The notes: a model not told the origin generated them from the sequence alone. Positions 1 to 10,259 are shown, counted from the stretch's first letter. The stretch is DNA of 32,853 nt from Pseudomonas sp. P7548 (GCF_013386585.1 NZ_JACARO010000051.1:57140-89992); one strand, 5' to 3'. Numbers and translations: made by a program.

Positions 1-40
1 GCGTGGTTGACGGGGCGCCTCAGATCAAAATCAAAAGCGA
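1..40 (-). repeat. Edge of a large dispersed intergenic repeat
   Basis: The first ~40 bases match, with one gap and a few mismatches, the reverse complement of 10425-10463, including the shared block GGGGCGCCT and the following AGATCAA-type A/T run. This appears to be the left end of a second, inverted copy of the complex repeat annotated at 10425-10700; the rest lies outside the window. Confidence 0.55.
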
Positions 41-77
41 CTCGCTACGCATCGTGGATGCGGTTGTTGTCCTCTCT

Positions 78-105
78 AGGCGCTGGCTTGCCGGCGATGG
101 CGCTC
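78..105. repeat. Single REP element
   Basis: The segment contains GGCTTGCCGGCGATGG, the core shared with the paired REPs at 9121-9191 and 10255-10343. It lies just downstream of the stop codon of the SsuD-like gene. No inverted partner is seen within the window, so it may be a singlet or be paired outside. Confidence 0.6.
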
Positions 106-121
106 GACCAGACGGCAACGC

Positions 122-1234
122 TCAGGTGGTAAGGTTGCGCAGCAACGGCAACACCTCCGCCCCCACATGTATCGCTTCTTCCAAATGTGGAAATCCCGAC
201 AGGATAAAACTGTCCACTCCCAACTGGTGATACTCCTCGATCCGCTCAGCCACTCGGGCATAACTGCCCACCAGCGCGGTACCCGCACCGCCACGGACCA
301 AACCCACACCGGCCCACAGGTTGGCCGACACTTCCAGCTCCCGGGCGCCACGGCCACGGCCTTGCATCAGCTGGGTCTGGCGGTTCTGGCCTACCGATTC
401 GTAAGCCGCCATCTGCCGCTGTGCCTGATCGATGGCGTCCTTGGGGATTTCTTGCAGCAGGCGTTCTACGTGGGCCCACGCGGCGTCATCGGTGGGGGCG
501 GCGAATACGTGCAGGCGCAGGCCGAAGCGCAAGGTGCGGCCCTGGGCGGCCGCCAGGTCGCGCATGCGGTGGATGCGCTCGGCGATCATCGCCGGTGGTT
601 CGCACCACATCAGGTAGGTTTGCCCATGGGCCGCGCCCACACGTTCGGCGGCTTCGGAGGCGCCGCCGAAGTAGATCGGCGGCGCCTCGGCGCCCGGTGC
701 AATCGGCGTATGGAGCGCGCTGCGGTAGTAGCGGCCCGGATGGGGCGGCGGTTGCCCGGCCCACACGGCCTGGAACATCTGCAGGAATTCAGCCGTGCGT
801 GCATAGCGCTCGTCATGTTCCAGGAAATCCCCCAGGGAGCGTTGTTCAAAGCGGCTGGAGCCGGTCACCACATGCAGGGCCAGGCGGTTCTCGCTGAGCA
901 GCTGCAAGGTGGCCGCACGGTGTGCGGTGTAGGCCGGCAACTCGGTGCCAGGCCGCAGGGTGAGCAGAAACCTCAGGCGGCGTACTTCCTGAGCCAGCAC
1001 GGCGGTGATCAGCCACGGGTCCTCGAAGCCGCTGGCGGTGGGCACCATGATGCCGTCGAAACCGGCCTGTTCGGTGGCCCGCACGATCTGGCGCAGGTAG
1101 TCCAGGGTGGGCGCGCGTTCGCCTTGCTGGAACAACCCGACCTTGGGCAAGCCGCTGCTGGTGAGGTGGCGACCGTCGCCATTGGTGGGCAGGAACCAGT
1201 CGAGCTGGATCGGTGGGCGTGCGTCTGTGCTCAT
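122..1234 (-). CDS. SsuD-like FMN-dependent alkanesulfonate monooxygenase
   Basis: This is a 370-aa luciferase-like (LLM) flavin monooxygenase. SsuD enzymes use FMNH2 and O2 to split the C-S bond of alkanesulfonates, giving sulfite and an aldehyde. The protein follows the SsuD pattern along its length: an N-terminal WFLPTNGDGRHL, a VTGSSRFEQRSLGDFLEHDERY block, YFGGASEAAERV, and a C-terminal run from NLWAGVGLVRGGAGTALVG to LSGFPHLEEA. Length is close to SsuD (about 380 aa). The ATG at 1234 was chosen because it follows the upstream stop (1236-1238) by one base; a longer reading frame exists but would overlap the upstream gene. It is the last gene of the receptor/monooxygenase operon. Whether it is a housekeeping SsuD/MsuD or a paralogue with another substrate cannot be told here; its linkage to four other LLM enzymes favours a specialised paralogue. 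Confidence 0.9.
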   Translation of the reverse strand: MSTDARPPIQLDWFLPTNGDGRHLTSSGLPKVGLFQQGERAPTLDYLRQIVRATEQAGFDGIMVPTASGFEDPWLITAVLAQEVRRLRFLLTLRPGTELPAYTAHRAATLQLLSENRLALHVVTGSSRFEQRSLGDFLEHDERYARTAEFLQMFQAVWAGQPPPHPGRYYRSALHTPIAPGAEAPPIYFGGASEAAERVGAAHGQTYLMWCEPPAMIAERIHRMRDLAAAQGRTLRFGLRLHVFAAPTDDAAWAHVERLLQEIPKDAIDQAQRQMAAYESVGQNRQTQLMQGRGRGARELEVSANLWAGVGLVRGGAGTALVGSYARVAERIEEYHQLGVDSFILSGFPHLEEAIHVGAEVLPLLRNLTT

Positions 1235-1235
1235 G

Positions 1236-2189
1236 CTACGGGCGCTCCTTGCGCAAGAGGGGCAGTACCTGTTCGCCAAACCGCAGCACATCGCCCACGG
1301 CCGGCCCGCCTTCGAGGATCAGCTGGTTCAAGCCCAGCCCGTGCAGTTCCTGCAGGCGCGTGGCGATCTGCTGCGGTGTGCCCACCAGGATCAGCGGTTG
1401 CCCCGGCGCGCGTTGCAGCAGGTTCGGGTGCACCTCCCATTGGCGCAATGGGTGGCGCGCGCGGGGCAGGGTGGCGAGCAGTTCGTCCGGGACGTCCGCC
1501 ACGGGCAACAACGCGGCGGCGGTCTCCCAGGCCAGGTCTTCGCTGTCGCCCAGGATCAGGCCGAAGGTGCAGGCGAAACCCAGTGCTGGTTGAATCGCCC
1601 GCCAGCGCTGGATCTCCTTGGCGAGGGCCTTGGGAGCGCCAGGGGCGAGCAGGCAGGTCTGGGCGTGGGCGCTCACCAGGCTGTGGCTCTGGCTGTCGTC
1701 GAGGATCAGGCCTGGGGCGGGCAGTTCGCGACGGGCGACGCCGGCGTTTTCCAGTTGGAAATACCGGCCCTGGTAATCCAGGCCCGCATCATCGGGCGCC
1801 AACAGCTGCTGCAGGATCTCCAGGTACTCGCCGATGCGCTCGCTGCGCTGGTCACGGTTGAGCCATTCGCCAAAGGCGCTGCGTTCGCTGTTGGGCAGGT
1901 GCAACTGCACCCGGTGGCCGCTGATCGATTGCAGGCTTTGCAAGGTCGTGGCCAGCGCGGCGGGCAGCATCACTTCGGGTGGCACGCTCACCGACAAGCG
2001 CACCCGCCGCGTGTGCGCGCACAACGCCGCCGCCACGCCCAGGCTGTCGGCGCACAGTGCACCACCGGGAATCCACAGGCCATCGAGGCCGGCGTATTCC
2101 ACGGCTTGGGCCAGTTGAATCCATTGCCCCGGCCGCGCCGCCCAGTCGGGGGTACACAGGGGCATCAGCCAGCTGAATTCGAGGGGCAT
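1236..2189 (-). CDS. Divergent LLM-class flavin-dependent oxidoreductase
   Basis: This 317-aa LLM-fold protein is related to SsuD but shorter and more divergent. Its ending (LGLNQLILEGGPAVGDVLRF) aligns with the SsuD-type ending of the next gene (LGVDSFILSGFPHLEEAIHV), and the N-terminus keeps the barrel start FSWLMPL and the segment AEYAGLDGLWIP-like VEYAGLDGLWIPGG. The VTGSS-type flavin/substrate loop of SsuD is replaced by LHLPNSER. The ATG at 2189 has a GGAG seven bases upstream, and the stop lies one base before the next start, so the two are probably translationally coupled. Substrate is unknown. It may be a separate monooxygenase or, less likely, a non-catalytic partner, as LuxB is to LuxA. 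Confidence 0.82.
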   Translation of the reverse strand: MPLEFSWLMPLCTPDWAARPGQWIQLAQAVEYAGLDGLWIPGGALCADSLGVAAALCAHTRRVRLSVSVPPEVMLPAALATTLQSLQSISGHRVQLHLPNSERSAFGEWLNRDQRSERIGEYLEILQQLLAPDDAGLDYQGRYFQLENAGVARRELPAPGLILDDSQSHSLVSAHAQTCLLAPGAPKALAKEIQRWRAIQPALGFACTFGLILGDSEDLAWETAAALLPVADVPDELLATLPRARHPLRQWEVHPNLLQRAPGQPLILVGTPQQIATRLQELHGLGLNQLILEGGPAVGDVLRFGEQVLPLLRKERP

Positions 2190-2205
2190 GCATAAGCTCC
2201 GTCAG

Positions 2206-3183
2206 TCATCGTCTTTTCCAACCCAAGGCCGGGGCGATGTCCCGGGCAGTCGCTTCCAGGCGCTTGAGGATCTGCGCCTGGGTCGAGCTTTCCGCCTGGA
2301 CCACGGCGATCACGTAATCAGCATAAGGCAGCAGGGCAGGATCCTGTTGCAAGCTTTCGATCACTTCATCGGGATGGCCGTGGTGCACATTCATCAGGCG
2401 CAAATGGGCCTGCAGGTCCACCGCCTCATCGATCAGGCCTTCACGTTGCAGGCGCGGGATATGTCGCTCGATGTCCACCGCCAGTTCGGCCTGGGCGTCG
2501 GCGCGGCTGGACGCCGGGAAAATCGCACGGACCACGCCGATACGTGGCGCGCGGTCCGTGCGCGACCACGCCTGCAAGTAAGCCTCGGCCAGTGGTTTTT
2601 GCACGGTGAGTGGGTCGTGGGTCGCGGTGCCCAGCAGCAGGCCATTGCCTTGTCGGGCCGTGTAGACCGCACCGTCGGTGCTGCCATGGGAATGCCACAG
2701 GCGCTCCCCCAGGCGAGGCGCGGGAGGTTGCAGGGTCAATTCACCGGCGAGCGGCTGGCCGGCCAGCAGGTGCTGCAAGCGTTGCTGATGCTCGGCAAAT
2801 TCCACTTGGCGCTGGGTGGGGTCACGGTCAAACGCACTGAAGTTATCCAGGTTCGCGCCGCCGCTGCCCAGGCCCAATTGCACTCGGCCGCCACTCAACG
2901 CGTCGAGCACGCTGGCGTCTTCGGCCAGGCGGATCGGGTCTTCAAATGGCAGCACAATCACCCCGGTGCCCAGTTCGATCCGCTGGGTACGCTCGGCCAC
3001 CGCCGCCAGCAGCACCAGTGGTGACGGCAGCCGACCAAAGCCGTTGTTCAGGTGGTGCTGGGCGATCCGGCCGCCGTCGAAGCCCAGCGCCTCGGCGACT
3101 TCGAATTGTTCGATCAGGTCGTGGTAGACCTGCTGCGGGTCGTCGCCAAAGGCGTGGCTGAGAAAGCCCAGTTTGAAGGTCAT
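2206..3183 (-). CDS. LLM-class flavin-dependent oxidoreductase (paralogue B)
   Basis: This 325-aa bacterial-luciferase-fold monooxygenase contains GFLSHAFG at the N-terminus, AQHHLNNGFGRLPSPLVLLAA (residues ~39-59) and LGTGVIVLPFEDPIRLAEDASVLD, the usual luciferase-like block before GGRVQLGLGSG. It is a clear tandem paralogue of the upstream gene, which has the same blocks at matching positions. Its start overlaps the upstream stop by four bases (ATGA at 3180-3183), and the next gene begins 16 bases after its stop. It would need reduced flavin from a reductase encoded elsewhere. The substrate is not evident; operon context suggests oxidation of the same imported compound or of a successive intermediate. 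Confidence 0.88.
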   Translation of the reverse strand: MTFKLGFLSHAFGDDPQQVYHDLIEQFEVAEALGFDGGRIAQHHLNNGFGRLPSPLVLLAAVAERTQRIELGTGVIVLPFEDPIRLAEDASVLDALSGGRVQLGLGSGGANLDNFSAFDRDPTQRQVEFAEHQQRLQHLLAGQPLAGELTLQPPAPRLGERLWHSHGSTDGAVYTARQGNGLLLGTATHDPLTVQKPLAEAYLQAWSRTDRAPRIGVVRAIFPASSRADAQAELAVDIERHIPRLQREGLIDEAVDLQAHLRLMNVHHGHPDEVIESLQQDPALLPYADYVIAVVQAESSTQAQILKRLEATARDIAPALGWKRR

Positions 3184-4169
3184 GACAGGGCTCCTGAGGG
3201 CCGGGCCGGTTGCCAGCCCAGGGCGGGGGCGATGTGTTCGCGCAGGGTTTCCAGGGCGCGGATGGCGTCGCGCAGCGGTGTGCTGACGGTCTGCACTTGC
3301 AGGATCAGGTGATCGTGGGCCGTCAATGCGGGGCCTTGCTGCAACTGCTCGACGATGCGCTCCACCGGGCCATGCAGGATGCCCAGGCGTTCGAGCGTGG
3401 TGTCGAAGTTGTCGTCAAGCGCGCCCTTGAACACGCCGATGCGTTGCTGGCGATCCACATAAGCCAGGATGTCGCGGCGCGTGGCGTCGCCGGGCGACGG
3501 GAACAGCGCCTGCACCCGCACAACGCGGGCCGGTGTGCCGTTGTCGCCGGTCCAGGCCTTGCGGTAGCGGTCCACCAGTTCCACGCCAGCGTGTGCCGGC
3601 AGGTGGGGGTTGGGGGCCATGATCAGGCCGTGGCCACGCTCCGCCACCCGTTCCACCCGTGAGGTGGCTTCCCACACGCGGTGGCTCAGGCCATTGGCCC
3701 GTGGCAGCAGGCGCGCCCCGTTATCGGCCAGTGGCGCGTTGCCCAGGGCACGGAGCAACTGTTGCAGGTGCTGCTCGTAATCCCGGTGCCTTGCCTCATG
3801 CTCGCGGCCGAAGGCCAGGAACGTCTCGGGATCAAACCCCGCGCCAAGGCCCAGCTCCAGGCGGCCGTTGCAGAGCAGGTCCAGCACCGCCGCGTCTTCG
3901 GCCAGGCGCAGCGGGGCTTCCTGAGGCAGCACGATAATCCCTGTGCCCAGGCTGATGCGCTGCGTGTGCTGGGCAATCGCGGCGAGCAACACCAGGGGCG
4001 AGGGCAGGCGCCCCTGCTCACTGGCGAAATGGTGTTGTGCGACCCAGCCACTGTCGAAGCCCAGTTCTTCGGCGACCTTGAACAGCGCCAGTGTGTCGCG
4101 GTAAACCTTGGGATCAGCGCTGGGGCTGTAGACCCGGCTGAGGAACCCCAGGGAAAAGCCAGTGCTCAT
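3180..4169 (-). CDS. LLM-class flavin-dependent oxidoreductase (paralogue A)
   Basis: This 329-aa luciferase-like monooxygenase carries SLGFLSRVYSPSADP at the N-terminus, VAQHHFASEQGRLPSPLVLL, LGTGIIVLPQEAPLRLAEDA and NGRLELGLGAGFDPETF. It is a tandem duplicate of the downstream gene. The start at 4169 was chosen because it overlaps the SurE-like stop by four bases (ATGA) and begins the conserved LLM N-terminus; a longer frame would run back into the upstream gene. Such tandem LLM pairs can act on related substrates or form heterodimers. No flavin reductase lies beside it. Confidence 0.88.
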   Translation of the reverse strand: MSTGFSLGFLSRVYSPSADPKVYRDTLALFKVAEELGFDSGWVAQHHFASEQGRLPSPLVLLAAIAQHTQRISLGTGIIVLPQEAPLRLAEDAAVLDLLCNGRLELGLGAGFDPETFLAFGREHEARHRDYEQHLQQLLRALGNAPLADNGARLLPRANGLSHRVWEATSRVERVAERGHGLIMAPNPHLPAHAGVELVDRYRKAWTGDNGTPARVVRVQALFPSPGDATRRDILAYVDRQQRIGVFKGALDDNFDTTLERLGILHGPVERIVEQLQQGPALTAHDHLILQVQTVSTPLRDAIRALETLREHIAPALGWQPARPSGALS

Positions 4170-5080
4170 GGTGTCAGCTCCCGGGTCAATTGTTTTTGCA
4201 GGGCGGGGCCGGCATTGAGGGATTCCGGCAGGCCGCTGAACGGGCTGATGGTCAGGTAGCCTTTGTTCAGCCACACCGCTTCATCATGCTGTTGTGCGGC
4301 GGTGGCAGCAGGGCTGTACTGGAACCCGATGCCAGGCTTCCCAGGCAGGTTGAACCGCTTGAGGTCGTCGGTGTACAGCGCTTCAAACCCCACGTAGCTG
4401 CCGATCCGCGTGAGTTTTACGCCCTCGGGTTGCGGCTCTTTGGGCAGGTTGATATTCAGGCCCAAGCCAGCCGGCAGCAGGGCGCCGTTGGGTTGGCGAT
4501 GGCGGTCGAGGGCGTGTACCAGCTTCGCCACCCACCGGGCGACGCGCTGTGGGTCTTGTTCTTTCAGGTCGGTACTCACCGCCAGCGCCGGGATGCCCGC
4601 CTGGACCGCCGCACTGGCAGCGTTGAACGTGCCCGACGCCAGGTTAATTGCGCCCAGGTTATTGCCGGGGTTGGGGCCGACGATGACCAGGTCGGGGTGG
4701 GGCAGGACTTTTTTCAGGCCCATCAGCAGCGCCATCACCGGGGTGCCGCTGATTTCGATCTGCACGGCCTTGCCGGCGCACTCAGGGCTTTGGCACACGC
4801 CGTTTTCGTGGGTGCTGATGTAGTAACTGTCAGGGTAGGCGGGGTCGCTGTCGCGGCCCACGCTGACTTCACGGCCAAAGAAGAACGCGCCGCCGCGCGC
4901 GCTCTGGTCGCTCTGCGGCGCGGCGATCAGCACGGTATGCCCCTGGGCCTTGAGCTCGGTGTACAAGGCGCGAATATTCGGGTGCTGATAGCCGTCGTCA
5001 TTGGTCAGCAAGATGTTCAAGGCAAAGGCTTTGCACGCGAACACACTGCCGCAGGCCAGCATCCAGGCGCTGCGTTTCAT
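4166..5080 (-). CDS. Secreted SurE-family 5'/3'-nucleotidase-like phosphatase
   Basis: This 304-aa protein begins with a predicted signal peptide (residues 1-20, ending CKAFA) directly followed by the SurE start LNILLTNDDG. Visible SurE active-site elements are the DD pair (D28-D29), S60 in APQSDQSARGG, and the metal-loop Asn N137 in VGPNPGNNLG, followed by the conserved SGTFNAA. SurE enzymes are metal-dependent phosphatases acting on nucleoside mono- and polyphosphates. The normal cytoplasmic SurE has no leader and sits beside pcm; this copy appears periplasmic and lies between flavin monooxygenase genes, overlapping both by four bases. It may remove a phosphate from a substrate or intermediate before inner-membrane import. 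The exact substrate is unknown. Confidence 0.87.
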   Translation of the reverse strand: MKRSAWMLACGSVFACKAFALNILLTNDDGYQHPNIRALYTELKAQGHTVLIAAPQSDQSARGGAFFFGREVSVGRDSDPAYPDSYYISTHENGVCQSPECAGKAVQIEISGTPVMALLMGLKKVLPHPDLVIVGPNPGNNLGAINLASGTFNAASAAVQAGIPALAVSTDLKEQDPQRVARWVAKLVHALDRHRQPNGALLPAGLGLNINLPKEPQPEGVKLTRIGSYVGFEALYTDDLKRFNLPGKPGIGFQYSPAATAAQQHDEAVWLNKGYLTISPFSGLPESLNAGPALQKQLTRELTP

Positions 5081-6414
5081 GCAGGAGTCCCCGTCGTAAA
5101 ACGATTGGCGGGGCGTGGCAGGCCAAGGTTTTCGCGCAAGGTGGTGCCTTCGTAGGCTTCGCGAAACAGCCCGCGCGCCTGCAACAGCGGGATCACTCGG
5201 TCGACAAACAGATCGATGGCGCCGGGGAAATACGGGAAGAACACGTTGAAACCATCACAGGCCCGCGCCTGGAACCACGCCTCGAAGTGGTCGGCCACGT
5301 CTTCGGCCGTGCCAATCACTGGGTTACCGCCGGCCAGGCGCAGGTACAGCTGACGGATGCTCAGGTTTTCCTTGCGCGCCAGTTCCAGCACTTTGTCACG
5401 CCGGCTGCCGCGTTGGCCGACCGGCGTTTCGGGCAGCGGGCCGTCGAGGTCATGGCCCGACAGGTCGATGTCATCGCCCAGGGTGTCCGCCAGCAGGCGC
5501 AGGCCCAGCACTGGGTCGATCAGCGCCTGGAATTCTTCGAAGAGTGCCTGGGCCTGTTCACGGGTGTCGGCGATGAAGGGGGTGATGCCCGGCAGGATCT
5601 TGATGTGGTCCGGGTCGCGGCCGAAGGCGGCGGCGCGTTGTTTGATGTCCTGGTAAAACGCCTGGGCGCTCTCCACGTCATGGGCATGGGCAAAGATCAG
5701 CTCGGCCACTCGGGCCGCGAGGTTCTTACCCGGTTCCGATGCACCGGCCTGCACCAGCACCGGGTGGCCCTGGGGCGAGCGCGCCACGTTGAGCGGGCCA
5801 CGCACCGAGAAATGCTCGCCGCGATGGTTGAGGGTGTGCAATTTGGCCGGGTCGAAATACTCGCCACTGGCTTTGTCGCGGGTGAAGGCGTCGTCGTCCC
5901 AACTGTCCCACAGGTCCTTGACCACATCGTGGAATTCTTCGGCGCGCTGGTAGCGATCGCCGTGATCCACATGGTTTTCGCGGCCGAAATTCCACGCTTC
6001 ATCCGAGACCACCGAGGTCACCAGGTTCCAGGCCGCGCGGCCCTTGGACAGGTGGTCGAGGGACGCGAATTTGCGCGCGATGTGGTAGGGCTCGTTGTAA
6101 GTGGTGGTGGCCGTAGCGATCAGGCCGATGTGCCGGGTGACGGCGGCCAGGGCCGACATCAGGGTCAGGGGCTCGAAATGCTCGGCGCGCGCCGTGCGGC
6201 TCAAGGCATCGTGATGATGCCCCCACAGCGCGACCACGTCGGCGATGAACAACGCATCGAACTTGCCGCGTTCGGCGGTCTGGGCGATGTGCTTGAAGTG
6301 CTCGAAATCCAGGCTGGCATCCGCCTGGGCCAAGGGGTGGCGCCAGGCAGCGACATGGTGGCCGCTGTTGGCGAGAAACGCCCCCAGCTTGAGTTGATCG
6401 GTGCGGCGGGTCAT
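5077..6414 (-). CDS. NtaA/DmoA-family FMN-dependent monooxygenase
   Basis: This 445-aa LLM enzyme belongs to the longer NtaA/SnaA/DmoA/SoxA branch, whose members oxidise nitrilotriacetate, EDTA, dimethylsulfide or dibenzothiophene sulfone using FMNH2. Family blocks are KLGAFLANSGHHVAAWRHP near the N-terminus, FIADVVALWGHH, ATTTYNEPYHIARKFASLDH, GRAAWNLVTS, and HGDRYQRAEEF, with VLVQAGASEPGKNLAARVAE in the middle and a C-terminal DGFNVFFPYFPGAIDLFVD. Length is normal. It is the first enzyme gene after the TonB receptor, separated by 56 bases that hold a hairpin, and its stop overlaps the SurE start by four bases. Substrate is inferred only as an organosulfur or aminocarboxylate compound. Confidence 0.9.
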   Translation of the reverse strand: MTRRTDQLKLGAFLANSGHHVAAWRHPLAQADASLDFEHFKHIAQTAERGKFDALFIADVVALWGHHHDALSRTARAEHFEPLTLMSALAAVTRHIGLIATATTTYNEPYHIARKFASLDHLSKGRAAWNLVTSVVSDEAWNFGRENHVDHGDRYQRAEEFHDVVKDLWDSWDDDAFTRDKASGEYFDPAKLHTLNHRGEHFSVRGPLNVARSPQGHPVLVQAGASEPGKNLAARVAELIFAHAHDVESAQAFYQDIKQRAAAFGRDPDHIKILPGITPFIADTREQAQALFEEFQALIDPVLGLRLLADTLGDDIDLSGHDLDGPLPETPVGQRGSRRDKVLELARKENLSIRQLYLRLAGGNPVIGTAEDVADHFEAWFQARACDGFNVFFPYFPGAIDLFVDRVIPLLQARGLFREAYEGTTLRENLGLPRPANRFTTGTPA

Positions 6415-6436
6415 GAGCAGGTCCTATTCAAGTCAG

Positions 6437-6464
6437 GCACGGGGCTGGCGAACCGGCCCCGTGC
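6437..6464 (-). other. Intercistronic hairpin between receptor and monooxygenase genes
   Basis: The perfect 9-bp arms GCACGGGGC (6437-6445) and GCCCCGTGC (6456-6464) flank a 10-base loop just after the receptor stop. No T run follows on the minus strand, so it is not a full intrinsic terminator. It could stabilise the receptor mRNA or attenuate reading into the enzyme genes. Confidence 0.55.
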
Positions 6465-6470
6465 GCCGGG

Positions 6471-8906
<2,436 letters not shown>

Positions 8907-8990
8907 GATGGGAAACACTCCAGTTGGTTAAGGCGTTGGGCCTTGATCGAGGTCGGCTTGTTGGGTTCAAGCTCTGGTGAGAGGCTGGAG

Positions 8991-9006
8991 AGCAAAGGCT
9001 GTGCCA
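8991..9006 (-). promoter_or_regulatory. Sigma-54 (-24/-12) promoter of the receptor/monooxygenase operon
   Basis: Read on the minus strand the site is TGGCACAGCCTTTGCT, matching the sigma-54 consensus TGGCAC-N5-TTGCW with exactly ten bases between the -24 GG and the -12 GC. Transcription should start near 8980, leaving a leader of about 75 bases before ATG 8906. Three near-identical sites lie at 9205-9220, 12176-12191 and 12420-12435. Confidence 0.85.
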
Positions 9007-9120
9007 TCGTAAAAATATTATTAAAAACAACAAGTTATTAGGTGTGCGTGGGGCTGGTTGGTGTTTTTCTAACAACGCCATCAACAGGCTGCTGATTTTC
9101 CTACAGCCCCCACCCACCTT
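9007..9120. promoter_or_regulatory. A/T-rich shared upstream region of two divergent sigma-54 promoters
   Basis: This stretch is markedly richer in A/T than its surroundings (for example 9010-9040) and separates the receptor promoter from the REPIN and the hydrolase promoter. It contains an imperfect palindrome, GTTG at 9057-9060 and CAAC at 9073-9076, around a T tract. It is the most likely place for activator sites and IHF bending, but no known activator motif can be named. Confidence 0.4.
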
Positions 9121-9191
9121 GTAGGAGCCGGCTTGCCGGCGATGAGGCCTCCCGACCTAGCACACGCTATCGCCGGCAAGCCGGCTCCTAC
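9121..9191. repeat. REPIN (inverted REP pair)
   Basis: Perfect 23-bp inverted arms at 9121-9143 and 9169-9191 begin GTAGGAGCCGGCTTGCCGGC and enclose 25 bases. This is the typical Pseudomonas REP doublet and should form a long hairpin. It lies between the divergent promoters, so it would not be transcribed from either sigma-54 start. Confidence 0.9.
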
Positions 9192-9204
9192 GGAGAACGG
9201 TGAT

Positions 9205-9220
9205 TGGCATAGCCCTTGCT
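9205..9220 (+). promoter_or_regulatory. Sigma-54 (-24/-12) promoter of the P1-family hydrolase gene
   Basis: TGGCATAGCCCTTGCT matches the -24/-12 consensus with one change (TGGCAT for TGGCAC) and the correct ten-base GG-to-GC gap. The predicted start is near 9231, 30 bases before ATG 9261 and just upstream of the ribosome-binding site AAGGAAG at 9244-9250. Confidence 0.82.
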
Positions 9221-9260
9221 GCCTTCGGGCCAGACCTCAACCCAAGGAAGCTTTTTTTGT

Positions 9261-10259
9261 ATGCCTAGACCCGGCCCGCGCAACGCCCTCACCGATATCC
9301 CAGGCCTCACGGTCGGCCACGCCACGGACCTGCACGTCGACACCGGCGTCACGGTGATCCGCCCCGATGGCTTCTGGACCGCCAGCATCGACATTCGCGG
9401 CGGCGGCCCAGGCGGGCGGGAAACCGCTGCGCTGGAGCCGGAAAACATGGTCGGCCAACTCCACGCGCTGGTGTTCGCCGGTGGCTCGGTATTCGGCCTG
9501 GGCGCGGCGGATGCCGTGGCGGCGAAACTCTCCCAGGCGCAGGTGGGCCTGCACCTCAAGCCCGGTGCGCCGGCCATCCCCATCGTGCCCGCAGCGGTGC
9601 TGCATGACCTGGCCAACGGTGGCGACAAAGACTGGGGCCTGGAGCCGCCTTACCGACGCCTGGGCTTTGAGGCGCTGGCCAATGCCCGCGAGGATTTTGA
9701 GCTGGGTTCGGTGGGCGCCGGCCGTGGCGCCATGGCCGGGGTGTTGAAAGGCGGGCTGGGCACTGCCTCCCTGGACCTGGGCGACGGGCTGGTGGTTGCC
9801 GCCCTGGTGGTCGCCAACCCCATCGGCTCGGTGTACATGCCCGACGGCCAAACCTTCTGGGCCTGGCCCTGGGAAGTGGCGGGGGAGTTCGGTGGCCAGC
9901 GGCCGCAAGCGGAGATGGATTGCAGCGACCCGATGCCGGAGCTGTCGCGCCTCGATTCAATGGGCCGCCTGCAAGCCGGCGCCAACACCACGCTGGTGGT
10001 GGTGGCCTGCACGGCGCAATTAACCGTGGCCGAATGCAAGCGCGTGGCGATCATGGCCCAGGACGGCATCGCGCGCGCGGTGCGGCCGGCGCATTTGCCG
10101 TTTGATGGGGACACAGTGTTTGCCCTGGCCTCGGCGGCGGTGGCCTTGACCGACGGGCCACGGCGGCAGGTGGAAATCGGCCGGATTGGCGCCGCAGCGG
10201 CCGATTGTGTGGCGCGCGGGATTGCGCGCGGCGTATTTGCTGCCCGCCAACCCCTGTAG
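9261..10259 (+). CDS. P1-family (DmpA/NylC-type) N-terminal nucleophile hydrolase
   Basis: This 332-aa protein is of peptidase family S58/P1, whose members self-cleave and then use the newly exposed Ser or Thr to hydrolyse amides (DmpA aminopeptidase, beta-peptidyl aminopeptidases, nylon-oligomer hydrolase NylC). The family signature TDIPGLTVGHATD is at residues 11-23, FAGGSVFGLGAADAV near 72-86, and GSVGAGRGAMAG at 149-160. The predicted processing site is N242/T243 in GANTTLVVVA, as in NylC, making T243 the probable nucleophile. ATG 9261 follows AAGGAAG by ten bases. No signal peptide is visible, so it is probably cytoplasmic. Its own sigma-54 promoter ties it to the adjacent monooxygenase operon; it may split an amide or peptide bond of the imported compound. 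Confidence 0.9.
   Translation: MPRPGPRNALTDIPGLTVGHATDLHVDTGVTVIRPDGFWTASIDIRGGGPGGRETAALEPENMVGQLHALVFAGGSVFGLGAADAVAAKLSQAQVGLHLKPGAPAIPIVPAAVLHDLANGGDKDWGLEPPYRRLGFEALANAREDFELGSVGAGRGAMAGVLKGGLGTASLDLGDGLVVAALVVANPIGSVYMPDGQTFWAWPWEVAGEFGGQRPQAEMDCSDPMPELSRLDSMGRLQAGANTTLVVVACTAQLTVAECKRVAIMAQDGIARAVRPAHLPFDGDTVFALASAAVALTDGPRRQVEIGRIGAAAADCVARGIARGVFAARQPL

Noticed and set aside
3..230. A short plus-strand frame at the left edge
   Set aside because: It crosses the repeat fragment (1-40) and the REP (78-105) and then runs antisense into the SsuD-like gene.
167..1861. A 564-codon plus-strand frame over the SsuD-like and divergent LLM genes
   Set aside because: It runs antisense to two well-supported monooxygenase genes and shows only Arg/Gly/Pro-rich sequence without domains.
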